From contig JAIRJU010000063.1 of the NCBI GenBank assembly GCA_031260485.1, positions 1-35,765 of the forward strand: a stretch of 35,765 nt of DNA, in the 5' to 3' direction. Below the pieces are notes generated by a model. That model saw only the letters and a list, made by a program, of their open reading frames with translations, was not told where the DNA came from and ran no database searches. Below, piece after piece: positions 26,775 through 35,511 of the stretch (position 1 is the first letter of the stretch; each line of letters starts with the position of its first letter). A program made the translations under genes and the position numbers. The stretch is from Pseudomonadales bacterium. GTDB taxonomy: Bacteria; Pseudomonadota; Gammaproteobacteria; Pseudomonadales; Pseudohongiellaceae.

Positions 26775-27761
26775 ATGAAGCCTGCACACGCTGCGATTCT
26801 GTGCGGCGCCATCGTCGCTTTGTTCCTGGTGGAATTGAGCAGTGGGCCGAGCGGGGTATCGCTTTTCGCCGCGCTTGGGGAACTCTGGCGCGGTGATACC
26901 GGCGTGGCGAGTGTGATTCTGTGGGAACTGCGTTTACCGCGCGCATTGCTGGCGCTCACCTGCGGTGCGTGCCTGGGCATGAGCGGCGCAGCACTGCATG
27001 GCTTGTTGCGCAATCCACTGGCGAGCCCCGACATTCTCGGCGTGTCGCAATTGGCGGCGCTGGCCGCGGTACTGGCGCTGTATTACGGGCTCAGCGCGCG
27101 CGCTTGGTTCGTATTGCCGCTATGCGCCGTGGGCGGCGCGGCGGCAGCCGTGGCCTTGATGTTCGGCCTCAATCGCCGCCGCGGCGATGGCGCTACGCTT
27201 ATTTTGTCTGGCATCGCCATCAGCGCGTTGGCAGGCTCGCTGATTTCGCTGGCACTGAACTTCGCGCCCAACCCTTACGCCTTACAGGAAATTTATTACT
27301 GGCTGCTCGGCTCGGTGGCGAATCGCAGCCTCGATGAACTTGGATTCGCGTTGCCGTTCATGGCCTGCGGCGTGGCCTTGCTGTGGCGGCAGCGGCGTTT
27401 TCTCGATGCGCTGACGCTCGGCGACGACACCGCGCGCACGCTTGGCTTTGATGTGACGAATTCCAGCCGCTGGGTGATTCTGGGCGCCGCGTGTTGCGTG
27501 GGTGCGGTGGTGGCGGTGAGCGGCAACATCGGTTTCGTGGGTCTGGTGGTGCCGCATGTGCTGCGGCCTCTGGTGCGCGCGCGGCCTTCGCAAGTGCTGT
27601 TATGGAGCATGGCGGGCGGCGGCGCGCTGGTACTGTGCGCCGATGCGCTGGTGCAAACCTTGCCCGGCGCGCAGGAATTGCAGTTGGGTGTGTTGACTTC
27701 CGCGCTCGGCGGCCCTTTCTTTCTTTACCTATTGTTCACAAAACGCGATTGGTTCCGATGA
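26775..27761 (+). CDS. FecCD/BtuC-family ABC transporter permease
   Basis: LWELRLPRALLALTCGACLGMSGAALHGLLRNPLASPDILGVSQLAALAAV...GNIGFVGLVVPHVLRPLV. Confidence 0.95.
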   Translation: MKPAHAAILCGAIVALFLVELSSGPSGVSLFAALGELWRGDTGVASVILWELRLPRALLALTCGACLGMSGAALHGLLRNPLASPDILGVSQLAALAAVLALYYGLSARAWFVLPLCAVGGAAAAVALMFGLNRRRGDGATLILSGIAISALAGSLISLALNFAPNPYALQEIYYWLLGSVANRSLDELGFALPFMACGVALLWRQRRFLDALTLGDDTARTLGFDVTNSSRWVILGAACCVGAVVAVSGNIGFVGLVVPHVLRPLVRARPSQVLLWSMAGGGALVLCADALVQTLPGAQELQLGVLTSALGGPFFLYLLFTKRDWFR

Positions 27762-28519
27762 ACACGCCCTTGCTCGATGTCCGCGCGCTCACGCTTACCG
27801 CAGCAGGCCACACATTGCTACAGCCATGCAGCTTCACTCTCGCCCATGGCGAGCTTCTGGGCGTGATCGGCCCCAACGGCGCAGGCAAAAGCAGTTTGCT
27901 GAAAGCCCTCGCTGGCCTGTTACCCCCACAGGCGGGGGAGATCTGGCTCGATGGCGCGCCGCTCGCCAGCCTTCAAGCGCCAGAAATCGCGCGGCGCCTG
28001 GCCTATCTCGAACAACAACCGCAAGCCTCCTGGCCGCTGTCCGCGCGGGAAATCGTCGCCCTGGGCCTGCTCAATCGTGGCGTGAACGGCAGCGATGCCG
28101 AACAGCGTATTACCGCCGCCATGGCCGCCAGCGGCTCTGCGGCGCTGGCGCAGCGACGCTTCCCTACCCTATCGACCGGCGAGCGTATGCAGGTGCATCT
28201 GGCGCGCGTTTTCGCTGGCGACACGCCGCTGATCCTGGCCGACGAACCCACCGCGGCGCTTGATCTGTGGCATCAGCATCACCTGCTGCGCACGCTGCGT
28301 GCGCACTGCGCCAACGGCAAGGGCATGGTGGGAGTGCTGCACGATCTCGCGCTCGCCGCGCGTTATTGTTCGCGGCTCTTGCTGTTCGATCACGGCGAAC
28401 TGGTTCGCGATGGCAGCGCCGCCGAGGTGCTGCAACCCGGCCTGTTGGCGCGCTGCTATCGCGTGCGCGCGCATTTCGATGCGCACAGCGGTATGTTGTT
28501 TCATCACGATAATCTTTAG
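27758..28519 (+). CDS. ABC transporter ATP-binding protein (BtuD/FecE-like)
   Basis: GVIGPNGAGKSSLLKALAGLLPPQ, LSTGERMQVHLARVFAGDTPLILADEPTAALD; ATGA overlap with permease. Confidence 0.95.
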   Translation: MNTPLLDVRALTLTAAGHTLLQPCSFTLAHGELLGVIGPNGAGKSSLLKALAGLLPPQAGEIWLDGAPLASLQAPEIARRLAYLEQQPQASWPLSAREIVALGLLNRGVNGSDAEQRITAAMAASGSAALAQRRFPTLSTGERMQVHLARVFAGDTPLILADEPTAALDLWHQHHLLRTLRAHCANGKGMVGVLHDLALAARYCSRLLLFDHGELVRDGSAAEVLQPGLLARCYRVRAHFDAHSGMLFHHDNL

Positions 28520-28599
28520 GGCAACTCTCTAACTCTCTTTAGAATAATTTTCTTCAGGAAAACTCTGCTAGACTGCCCGTTCCACTTCAAGGACGCCCC

Positions 28600-29022
28600 A
28601 TGAGCATTTGGAAACGCGACATCACCCTCAGCGAAGCAAACCGCCTGATGGCTGGCACTATGTGCGAGCACCTCGGCATGGCGCTCACCGAAATCGGCGC
28701 CGATTACCTGGTGGGTAGGCTGCCCGTGGATGAACGCACGCGCCAGTACATGGGCATCATCCACGGCGGTGCGTCAGTGGTGCTGGCGGAAACGCTCGGC
28801 AGTATCGGCGCGCTGCTATGTTGCCCGCCGGGCTTGCATGTCGTGGGGCTCGACATCAACGCCAACCACCTTCGCGCCGGACACCCGCCTTACGTCATCG
28901 GCACCGCGCGGCCTCTGCATCTCGGCGCCTCCACGATGGTGTGGGACATCCGCATCACCGATGCGGAAGGCAAATTGGTGTGCGTCTCGCGGCTCACCTG
29001 CGCGGTATTGGAGGATCGGTGA
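28600..29022 (+). CDS. Hotdog-fold thioesterase (PaaI/MenI-like)
   Basis: HLGMALTEIGADYLVGRLPVDERTRQYMGIIHGGASVVLAETLGSIGA. Confidence 0.93.
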   Translation: MSIWKRDITLSEANRLMAGTMCEHLGMALTEIGADYLVGRLPVDERTRQYMGIIHGGASVVLAETLGSIGALLCCPPGLHVVGLDINANHLRAGHPPYVIGTARPLHLGASTMVWDIRITDAEGKLVCVSRLTCAVLEDR

Positions 29023-29095
29023 GCAGCACTAACACTGCATTGAGTTCGCTAGGTTAAGGAAATTTCCTAAGCGCTTGGGTTTTGATATAGTACAC

Positions 29096-29278
29096 ATGCC
29101 TACCGTTTACCGTCTTGATAGCCTGCGCGTGGTCATCTACCCCAACGACCACCGCAATTACGCGAGAGCTATGGCTTTGATCGACCCACGCTGGGGCGCA
29201 TCCGAGGCGTCTTGATGGCGGCGCTGGTTACTTTGTGCACCGAATGGAGCAAGATTCATGACCATAACAGAAACATCA
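29096..29278 (+). pseudogene. DUF4160 gene with internal deletion and frameshift
   Basis: N-part MPTVYRLDSLRVVIYPNDHR (frame 1) then, in another frame, LRESYGFDRPTLGRIRGVLMAALVTLCTEWSKIHDH; the central AHVHV segment is missing. Confidence 0.75.
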
Positions 29279-29671
29279 TTCCATAATGCCGAAGCCCGGA
29301 TGCAAACGCTACGCGAAGCCGGATATGCTGTAACCGCCCGCTATGACCGGCGCAGTTCGCGTATAGTCGTAAGCCTGAATACCGGCGTGCAAATCGCCTT
29401 TCCACCCCACTTGGCACAAGGGCTGGGTGACGCCTCAGCCGACGAGCTGGCCAACATTGAAATCAGCCCAACCGGGCTTGGCCTACATTGGCCGCGTCTC
29501 GATGCAGACGTTTATGTACCCGCGCTCCTGCAAGGAGTGTTCGGCACGAAAAACTGGATGGCCCGCCAACTCGGCGCAGCAGGTGGCCAAGCGCGCAGCG
29601 CATCCAAGGCAAACGCCTCGCGCGAAAATGGCCGCAAAGGCGGCCGCCCGCGCAAGACGGTGAATGGCTAA
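29258..29671 (+). CDS. DUF2442 protein
   Basis: ARYDRRSSRIVVSLNTGVQIAFPPHLAQGLGDASADELANIEISPTGLGLHWPRLDADVYVPALLQGVFGTKNWMA. Confidence 0.9.
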   Translation: MTITETSFHNAEARMQTLREAGYAVTARYDRRSSRIVVSLNTGVQIAFPPHLAQGLGDASADELANIEISPTGLGLHWPRLDADVYVPALLQGVFGTKNWMARQLGAAGGQARSASKANASRENGRKGGRPRKTVNG

Positions 29672-29742
29672 GCACCACCAAAGAATTGTGGTCGTGCTGC
29701 CACACACTGGAATGCGTGCAAAACGACACAGGAATATACCCG

Positions 29743-29937
29743 ATGCGAACCAACATAGTGATTGACGACAAACTCATGCAGGATACTCTGCGGGCAACAG
29801 GTCTAACGACCAAGCGGGAGGCCGTGGAGTTAGGGCTGCGCACGCTGTTGCGCTTACGCCAACAGGAAGGATTACGACGCCTGCGCGGCAAGCTGAACTG
29901 GCGAGGCAACCTCGAGGCGATGAGGACTGACAAGTGA
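29743..29937 (+). CDS. vapB: VapB-type antitoxin
   Basis: MRTNIVIDDKLMQDTLRATGLTTKREAVELGLRTLLRLRQQEGLRRLRGKLNW. Confidence 0.92.
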   Translation: MRTNIVIDDKLMQDTLRATGLTTKREAVELGLRTLLRLRQQEGLRRLRGKLNWRGNLEAMRTDK

Positions 29938-30326
29938 TTCTGATCGATTCCAGTGTGTGGATCGACTACTTCCGAGGTAAGGCCACTGCTGAAGCCAACA
30001 AGCTCGACATGCTTCTTGGCACACAACCGCTTGCCATAGGCGACCTCATTTTGACTGAAGTACTGCAAGGTTTTGGCAGCGACAAGGAATTCAACGAGGC
30101 AAAGAAGCTGCTGCTTACATTGGAAGTCGTAGATCTGGGTGGCCGCGACCTGGCGATTCAAGCGGCAAAGCACTACCGCGCACTGAGAAAACTCGGCATC
30201 ACTGTACGTAAAACTATCGACACGATAATTGCAACACGGTGTATTGAGAATCGTTTTTCTCTGCTCTACAGCGATCGGGACTTCGATCCGTTTGTTACAC
30301 ACCTCGGCCTGCAATCGGCACTTTGA
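29934..30326 (+). CDS. vapC: VapC-type PIN-domain toxin
   Basis: MILIDSSVWIDYFRG...LILTEVLQGF...TVRKTIDTIIATRCIENRFSLLYSDRDFDPF; GTG start overlapping vapB stop. Confidence 0.95.
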   Translation: MILIDSSVWIDYFRGKATAEANKLDMLLGTQPLAIGDLILTEVLQGFGSDKEFNEAKKLLLTLEVVDLGGRDLAIQAAKHYRALRKLGITVRKTIDTIIATRCIENRFSLLYSDRDFDPFVTHLGLQSAL

Positions 30327-30356
30327 AGCTATTATTGAAATTATATTCCAGTTCCC

Positions 30357-31304
30357 TCACTCTCCACTCACCTTCCGAATGAAATCCACCATCATGCTGG
30401 TGTAACGGTCATCCGCGGAATTGATGTGCTGGTTGATGGAAATATGGTTGTGATCGCGCGCCTGGGCAAAGCGCGGGCAATCGTTGTATTTTTCACACAG
30501 TTGCAGATAAAGCCGCGCTGTACCTTGCGCGATGGCGGGCGGATCGTATTCGGCGCTCAGCAGAAACAGTGGAACGCGCGGTCCGCTATAGGCGTTGGCC
30601 AGCGCATAGGTGCTGCGCTGTTCGCGTAGCGCGGCATCGTTGCCAAAGTAAGCGACATTGGCAGCGTCATAGGCGCCAGAGAGCATGATGGCGCCTGCGA
30701 TGTCGGGGTTGCCGTTCTGCATCACTTCAGGATTGAACAGCAGCGCGGAAACGTGAGTGCAGCCGGCGGAAGAGCAGAGGAAAAAAATCTTGTCCGGGTC
30801 GATGCCATACTGATCCGCGTTGCTGCGAATCCACTGCACGATGGCCTGCATGTCTTGCGCGCCCTGTGGGTAGGTGATGTTGGGCACCAGGCGATACGTC
30901 GCATTGATGCCCACCATGTCGTGGCGGCCAAAATAGGTGGCAACATTGGCGTTCATCAGATCGGAGAGCGGATTGATCTTGTCGCCGCCCGTCAGCCCGC
31001 CGCCGTGAATGAACACCACCACAGGCCGCTTGCCGCTCGCGCCGTTCGGCGTGTAGACATCCATCACCTGTTTGGCATCAGCGCCGTAATGCACATCGCG
31101 CGTCACGCTGAGGTTGCCTTTGTCTGTGGTTTTGTGGATTTCGGCGTAAAGCCTGCCGGTGCCGTCGATCACCTCTGGCGTCAGGTTCGGCCCCATGGCG
31201 CGAATCTTCGCGTAGGCGTCGAGCAGTTGCGGATCGGTGACAGTCTGCGCCTGCACGGCGGCGGCGCCGAGGCAAAGCAAGGTAGTGAGGGCGATGTTTT
31301 TCAT
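30357..31304 (-). CDS. Secreted alpha/beta-hydrolase (esterase/lipase-like)
   Basis: Signal peptide MKNIALTTLLCLGAAAVQAQ; VVVFIHGGGLTGGDK, FFLCSSAGCTHVS (nucleophile elbow), SAEYDPP, HNHIS. Confidence 0.85.
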   Translation of the reverse strand: MKNIALTTLLCLGAAAVQAQTVTDPQLLDAYAKIRAMGPNLTPEVIDGTGRLYAEIHKTTDKGNLSVTRDVHYGADAKQVMDVYTPNGASGKRPVVVFIHGGGLTGGDKINPLSDLMNANVATYFGRHDMVGINATYRLVPNITYPQGAQDMQAIVQWIRSNADQYGIDPDKIFFLCSSAGCTHVSALLFNPEVMQNGNPDIAGAIMLSGAYDAANVAYFGNDAALREQRSTYALANAYSGPRVPLFLLSAEYDPPAIAQGTARLYLQLCEKYNDCPRFAQARDHNHISINQHINSADDRYTSMMVDFIRKVSGE

Positions 31305-31325
31305 GGGAAGATCCTCTGCTGAAGA

Positions 31326-31517
31326 GTGGTTGATTCTATCCATTGTGTTGAACATTGGAACAGAGCATACCCCAGTGGCAAACTTCGCATCAGCGGCAGC
31401 CATCACATCCTGTCCAATGGTCAGCGCAAAGTGACGGTCCCAGTTCATGGCGCTTCCGACGTGAAGATTGGCACACTCAAGAGCATCGAGACGCAAGCTG
31501 GAGTGAAACTGAAATGA
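31326..31517 (+). pseudogene. HicA-type toxin with aberrant/lost N-terminus
   Basis: C-terminal SGSHHILSNGQRKVTVPVHGASDVKIGTLKSIETQAGVKLK* is HicA-like; the usual N-terminal helix region is replaced by MVDSIHCVEHWNRAYPSGK. Confidence 0.7.
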
Positions 31518-31939
31518 CCACCAACATTCGCTATGCCGCCGTGCTGGAACCCCAACCGGAAGGCGGTTTTACTGTGACCTTCCCGGATATTCCCGAGGCA
31601 ATTACCGAAGGCGACGACAAAGATGCAGCATTGTTCAACGCAGTAGAAGTGTTGACCCTATGCTTGGAGCAACGCATGGAGGATGGAGAAACCATCCCCG
31701 CAGCGACGAAGGTGAAGGGCGCGGAGTGGGTGGAGCCTGCCGCAGCCATACAGGCAGCGCTGCTCATGCGTCAGGCGCGCGAAACCCAGGGCAAGTCCGT
31801 AGCCGACATGGCACGAGCGCTGAATACGTCTTGGCCCGCCGCGCAACGCCTGGAACAGCCAAGCAGCAATCCGACGCTCAAGCAACTGGAGCGAGCGGCG
31901 GCGACGCTTGGTAAGCGGCTCGTGCTTGGCCTGAGTTAG
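31514..31939 (+). CDS. hicB: HicB-type antitoxin with HTH
   Basis: IRYAAVLEPQPEGGFTVTFPDIPEAITEGDDKDAALFNAVEVLTLCLEQRMEDGETIP...; ATGA overlap with hicA-like ORF. Confidence 0.92.
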   Translation: MTTNIRYAAVLEPQPEGGFTVTFPDIPEAITEGDDKDAALFNAVEVLTLCLEQRMEDGETIPAATKVKGAEWVEPAAAIQAALLMRQARETQGKSVADMARALNTSWPAAQRLEQPSSNPTLKQLERAAATLGKRLVLGLS

Positions 31940-31964
31940 CCAAAAATTCAAACCGGAGCGCATC

Positions 31965-32261
31965 ATGACGATGAAAAACCCTACTCATCCCGGCGACGTA
32001 CTACGCGAGGATGTTATTGCAGCGCTAGGGCTGACCGTAACAGACGCGGCTGAACGCTTGCACATGTCGCGGACAGCCTTGTCCCGCGTATTGAATTGCC
32101 GGGCTGCGCTCAGCCCCGATCTGGCCCTGCGCCTGGAACAGGCACAGGTCGGCACCGCCGATATGTGGCTTACGTTGCAGCTCAATTACGATCTGGCGCA
32201 GGCACGCCAGTCTCCACAACCTGCCGTCCGTGCCCTTGGCGCCGTCGCTGTTCACACGTGA
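31965..32261 (+). CDS. HigA-family addiction module antitoxin (no adjacent toxin)
   Basis: NPTHPGDVLREDVIAALGLTVTDAAERLHMSRTALSRVLNCRAALSPDLALRLEQAQVGTADMWLTLQLNYDLAQA. Confidence 0.92.
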   Translation: MTMKNPTHPGDVLREDVIAALGLTVTDAAERLHMSRTALSRVLNCRAALSPDLALRLEQAQVGTADMWLTLQLNYDLAQARQSPQPAVRALGAVAVHT

Positions 32262-32280
32262 GCCAGTGCACGCATCCCTC

Positions 32281-33426
32281 ATGGCCTCCACCTTTTTACA
32301 GTTGTTCGACGCCCTGATCCGCCTGCCCTCCGTCAGCTCCGCCCAGGCAGCGCTCGACATGGGCAACCGCCCCGTCATTGATCTTTTGGCCGAGCGTTTC
32401 AGCGCGCTGGGCTTCACCTGCGAAATTCTGCCGCTCGCCACGCATCCGCAGAAAGCCAACCTCATCGCCACGCTGGGGCGCCGGCCGGGCGGGCTGGTGC
32501 TCTCGGGCCATACTGACACCGTGCCCTTCGATGCGGCGCTGTGGGCCAGCGATCCCTTGCGCCTCACCGAGCGCGACAACCGCCTCTACGGCCTCGGCAG
32601 CACCGACATGAAGGGCTTTTTCGCCCTGGTGCACGACGCCGTGCAAGGGCTCGATGCCGCCACCCTGCGCCAGCCGCTGATCGTTCTCGCCACCGCCGAC
32701 GAAGAAAGCTCGATGGACGGCGCGCGCGCCCTGGTGCAGGCGCAGCGCCAGCTTGGGCGCAAGGCGGTGATCGGCGAGCCTACTGGCCTCAAACCCATCA
32801 ACCGCCATAAAGGCGTGATGATGGAACGCCTGCGCGTGCAAGGGCAAAGCGGGCATTCCTCCAACCCGACGCTGGGCCGCAGCGCGCTCGACGCCATGCA
32901 CGAGATGATTGGCGCGCTGCTGAATTTCCGCACCGCTCTCAAGCACAAGTACCGCAATCCGCATTTTGTCATCGACGTGCCTACTCTGAATCTCGGCGTG
33001 ATTCACGGCGGCGATAATCCCAACCGCATCTGCGGCCACTGCGAATTGGAATTCGATGTGCGCCTCTTGCCCGGCATGGGCAGCGATAGTTTGCGCGCCG
33101 ACATCCGCCACCTGCTCACCCCGATCGCGCACCGCCATGGCGTGGAATTTACGTTCACGCCGCTCTTTCCTGGTGTCGAACCGTTTGCGAACGAACATTC
33201 CGAATTGGTCGCCCTATGCGAAAAACTCACTGGCGCCACCGCGCAGAGCGTGGCCTTCGGCACCGAAGCACCGTTCTTGCAACAGCTTGGCCTCGATACC
33301 GTAGTGCTCGGCCCCGGCAGCATCGACGTAGCCCACCAGCCCAATGAATATCTGGCGCTGGAGCAGATACAGCCTTGCATTGATCTCTTGCGTAAGCTGA
33401 TTACTCGCTATTGTTTGATGGCCTGA
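32281..33426 (+). CDS. argE: Acetylornithine deacetylase
   Basis: LVLSGHTDTVPFDAALWASDPLRLTERDNRLYGLGSTDMKGFFAL...TADEESSMDGARAL...IGEPTGLKPINRHKG. Confidence 0.93.
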   Translation: MASTFLQLFDALIRLPSVSSAQAALDMGNRPVIDLLAERFSALGFTCEILPLATHPQKANLIATLGRRPGGLVLSGHTDTVPFDAALWASDPLRLTERDNRLYGLGSTDMKGFFALVHDAVQGLDAATLRQPLIVLATADEESSMDGARALVQAQRQLGRKAVIGEPTGLKPINRHKGVMMERLRVQGQSGHSSNPTLGRSALDAMHEMIGALLNFRTALKHKYRNPHFVIDVPTLNLGVIHGGDNPNRICGHCELEFDVRLLPGMGSDSLRADIRHLLTPIAHRHGVEFTFTPLFPGVEPFANEHSELVALCEKLTGATAQSVAFGTEAPFLQQLGLDTVVLGPGSIDVAHQPNEYLALEQIQPCIDLLRKLITRYCLMA

Positions 33427-33562
33427 GACGCCTCCGCACGAGCACGGCGCTCGCTTCCTCCTGCGCCAGAGTCTGAGATACAGATCCCCCATTTTTCCTA
33501 AAGTAAGTACAAAGGATCAACCCAATTTGACAAGTTTGTATCCCATGAGATACGTTAGCGTC

Positions 33563-33850
33563 ATGAAAATCGAGACGACTCCCGAATACGACTCTTGGCT
33601 CGACAGCCTGCATGACTTGATTGGTCGCGCCCGGATTCAGGCCCGCACCGAAAGGCTAGCGGAAGGCAATCCAGGCCAATTCCGTAACCTGGACGGCGCT
33701 CTCTCTGAACTCAAGATCGACGTTGGCCCCGGCTATCGGGTGTATTACACGCAGCGCGGCAATGTGCTGATTCTGCTGTTGTGTGGCGGTAATAAAAGCA
33801 CCCAGCAAAAGGACATCCGGCTCGCGCGCAAACTGCTCAAAGGGTTATGA
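33563..33850 (+). CDS. RelE/ParE-family (HigB1-like killer) toxin
   Basis: MKIETTPEYDSWLDSLHDLIGRARIQARTERLAEGNPGQFRNLDGALSELKIDVGPGYRVYYTQRGNVLILLLCGGNKSTQQKDIRLARKL. Confidence 0.93.
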   Translation: MKIETTPEYDSWLDSLHDLIGRARIQARTERLAEGNPGQFRNLDGALSELKIDVGPGYRVYYTQRGNVLILLLCGGNKSTQQKDIRLARKLLKGL

Positions 33851-33853
33851 ACC

Positions 33854-34186
33854 ATGACTACCACCCAGACCAAACCGCCCCACAAGACCAAACCCGCCAA
33901 GACCCTTACACGTCCCTACGATGTGGCTGAGCATCTGCGCACACCAGAAGAAATGGCACTGTATTTGGATGCCTGCATCATCGAAAGCGACAGCGATCCA
34001 AGTTTTGTCGCCAAAGCCCTGGGCGACATTGCCCGCGCCAAGGGCATGACAGCCCTCGCCAAGGAAACCGGGCTGGGGCGCGAGAGCCTTTACAAGGCGC
34101 TTTCCAGTGAGGGCAACCCTGAGCTTGGCACGGTGCTGAAAGTGACACGCGCGCTTGGTGTGCGGCTGGCTGTGGTTCCAGTGTAA
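33854..34186 (+). CDS. Addiction module antidote protein (HTH)
   Basis: PYDVAEHLRTPEEMALYLDACIIESDSDPSFVAKALGDIARAKGMTALAKETGLGRESLYKALSSEGNPELGTVLKVTRALGVRL. Confidence 0.93.
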   Translation: MTTTQTKPPHKTKPAKTLTRPYDVAEHLRTPEEMALYLDACIIESDSDPSFVAKALGDIARAKGMTALAKETGLGRESLYKALSSEGNPELGTVLKVTRALGVRLAVVPV

Positions 34187-34318
34187 AAACACGCCCACCC
34201 GCCCTTTCTTTATCCCCATCAAACTTTTGCTAAGGCGGGGGTGGTATTTCACGCCAAGGCGCGTTAACACTACCGTACCGCCTCTGCGATCAGCGCGACA
34301 GTAAAAAACTTGCCACGC

Positions 34319-34645
34319 TCAAAGCACAGCCTCAATTCCTTTGCGGTCAAGAATATCGAGCAGGCGCCGCGAAGGGCCGCTAGGGTGTTTGTCGCCTGCT
34401 TCCCACTTGCGCACAGTGGAGGTACTCGCACCCAACACATCAGCCAGCGCAGCTTGGCTTAAATGTAAGCGATCGCGCAGCGCTCGAACTCTCCCGGCGT
34501 CGTAATCTTGCGGCGCCAGACACGCCATGTCGTAGTGCGCCATGCGGCGCTTGTCGATGAAACCTAGGCGATATAGATCCCTTGCGCCTTCATGCACCGC
34601 TTCAAAAATGCGGCTCTTGGCTTTACGTTGGGGTTGGATGCCCAT
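34319..34645 (-). CDS. XRE-family antitoxin (NadS-like)
   Basis: VRALRDRLHLSQAALADVLGASTSTVRKWEAGDKHPSGPSRRLLDILDRKGIEAVL; overlaps the upstream toxin gene. Confidence 0.88.
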   Translation of the reverse strand: MGIQPQRKAKSRIFEAVHEGARDLYRLGFIDKRRMAHYDMACLAPQDYDAGRVRALRDRLHLSQAALADVLGASTSTVRKWEAGDKHPSGPSRRLLDILDRKGIEAVL

Positions 34646-35021
34646 GTTTACAAATCTCCTGCAAAATGCCGTCATCAACTGCGTCGTCCAGTTGCTCAGG
34701 CGTGTGTTTCAACCAGTCTGCGGCATAGTCTTTGAGCGCCCGCAACTCCTGATCGCTGATGTTATCGCGCTCATTCTTTTCAAAACCAAACACGAAGAAC
34801 CACCGGGTATCTTTGTTGGTGGCAAGCAGCGTTCTCACGCCGCCGCTTTTACCCCGGCTTGGCAGAGCAACACGCTTCTTTACCACGCCACCACCCAAGT
34901 CGGCATCAATCAGCCCAACCGACATTTCGACAACGGCTTTGCACAACGCTGTATCGGTCAGATCGGTTTTACGCATCCATCGCTGGAAGCCATGAGTCTT
35001 GAACACGCGCGTCATAGGCAT
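34623..35021 (-). CDS. RelE-like type II toxin
   Basis: FKTHGFQRWMRKTDLTDTALCKAVVEMSVGLIDADLGGGVVKKRVALPSRGKSGGVRTLLATNKDTRWFFVFGFEKNERDNIS. Confidence 0.9.
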   Translation of the reverse strand: MPMTRVFKTHGFQRWMRKTDLTDTALCKAVVEMSVGLIDADLGGGVVKKRVALPSRGKSGGVRTLLATNKDTRWFFVFGFEKNERDNISDQELRALKDYAADWLKHTPEQLDDAVDDGILQEICKHGHPTPT

Positions 35022-35256
35022 AAGTATGCCACCAAGTGCTACGTCATTCAGCCATGAACATGGCCAATGAGGTCAAAGCGCCTTGCCCCCCCTCCTCTTC
35101 CTTTCCCCACCAAGCCTTCGCTAGCCGAAAAAACGTTCAAAAAGTGTGCCGAAGGTGTTGACACGCCCGCGCTTAACAGGTTTATTTGGCCGGCAGGGGA
35201 GAGAAGCAGTTCGGCCAGGGTGGAACCCGCTCAGCAAACTGAACGGTCAATTCCAA

Positions 35257-35292
35257 TAGATCAGACGGTAGATCAAACAACAGATCAGACGT
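35257..35292. repeat. Three tandem 12-bp repeats (TAGATCAGACGG / TAGATCAAACAA / CAGATCAGACGT)
   Basis: Direct reading; 220-255 nt upstream of the TBDR start at 35512. Confidence 0.8.
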
Positions 35293-35511
35293 TCCTCCAT
35301 GTACCAAAACCTAGCATTACCCGGCCTAAAGTTAGAAGAAGAAAGTTGATCAGAAGAAAAAAGCCAGCCAATGCGCATCCCGCGTGTTGGGGCGTAATGA
35401 GTAGTCTCTTTTCACTCTCAAGCAGTCTCTCCTCCTCCCGCGGTCGTGTAGGGGCCTCGCGGCTGCGGACTACAACAATCGAAAACAATCCAAGCAGAGA
35501 GAGAAAAAATC

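Noticed and set aside
26724-26776. Short near-repeat AGGAGCAGGAATGA/AGGAGCAAGAATCATGA before the FecCD permease
   Set aside because: Too short and imperfect; likely RBS-region duplication without clear function.
32296-33198. 300-aa minus-strand ORF
   Set aside because: Antisense shadow of argE.
24656-35021. Integron cassette array explaining the TA cluster
   Set aside because: No recognisable attC-type repeats or integrase; genes are interspersed with housekeeping and transport genes and lie on both strands.
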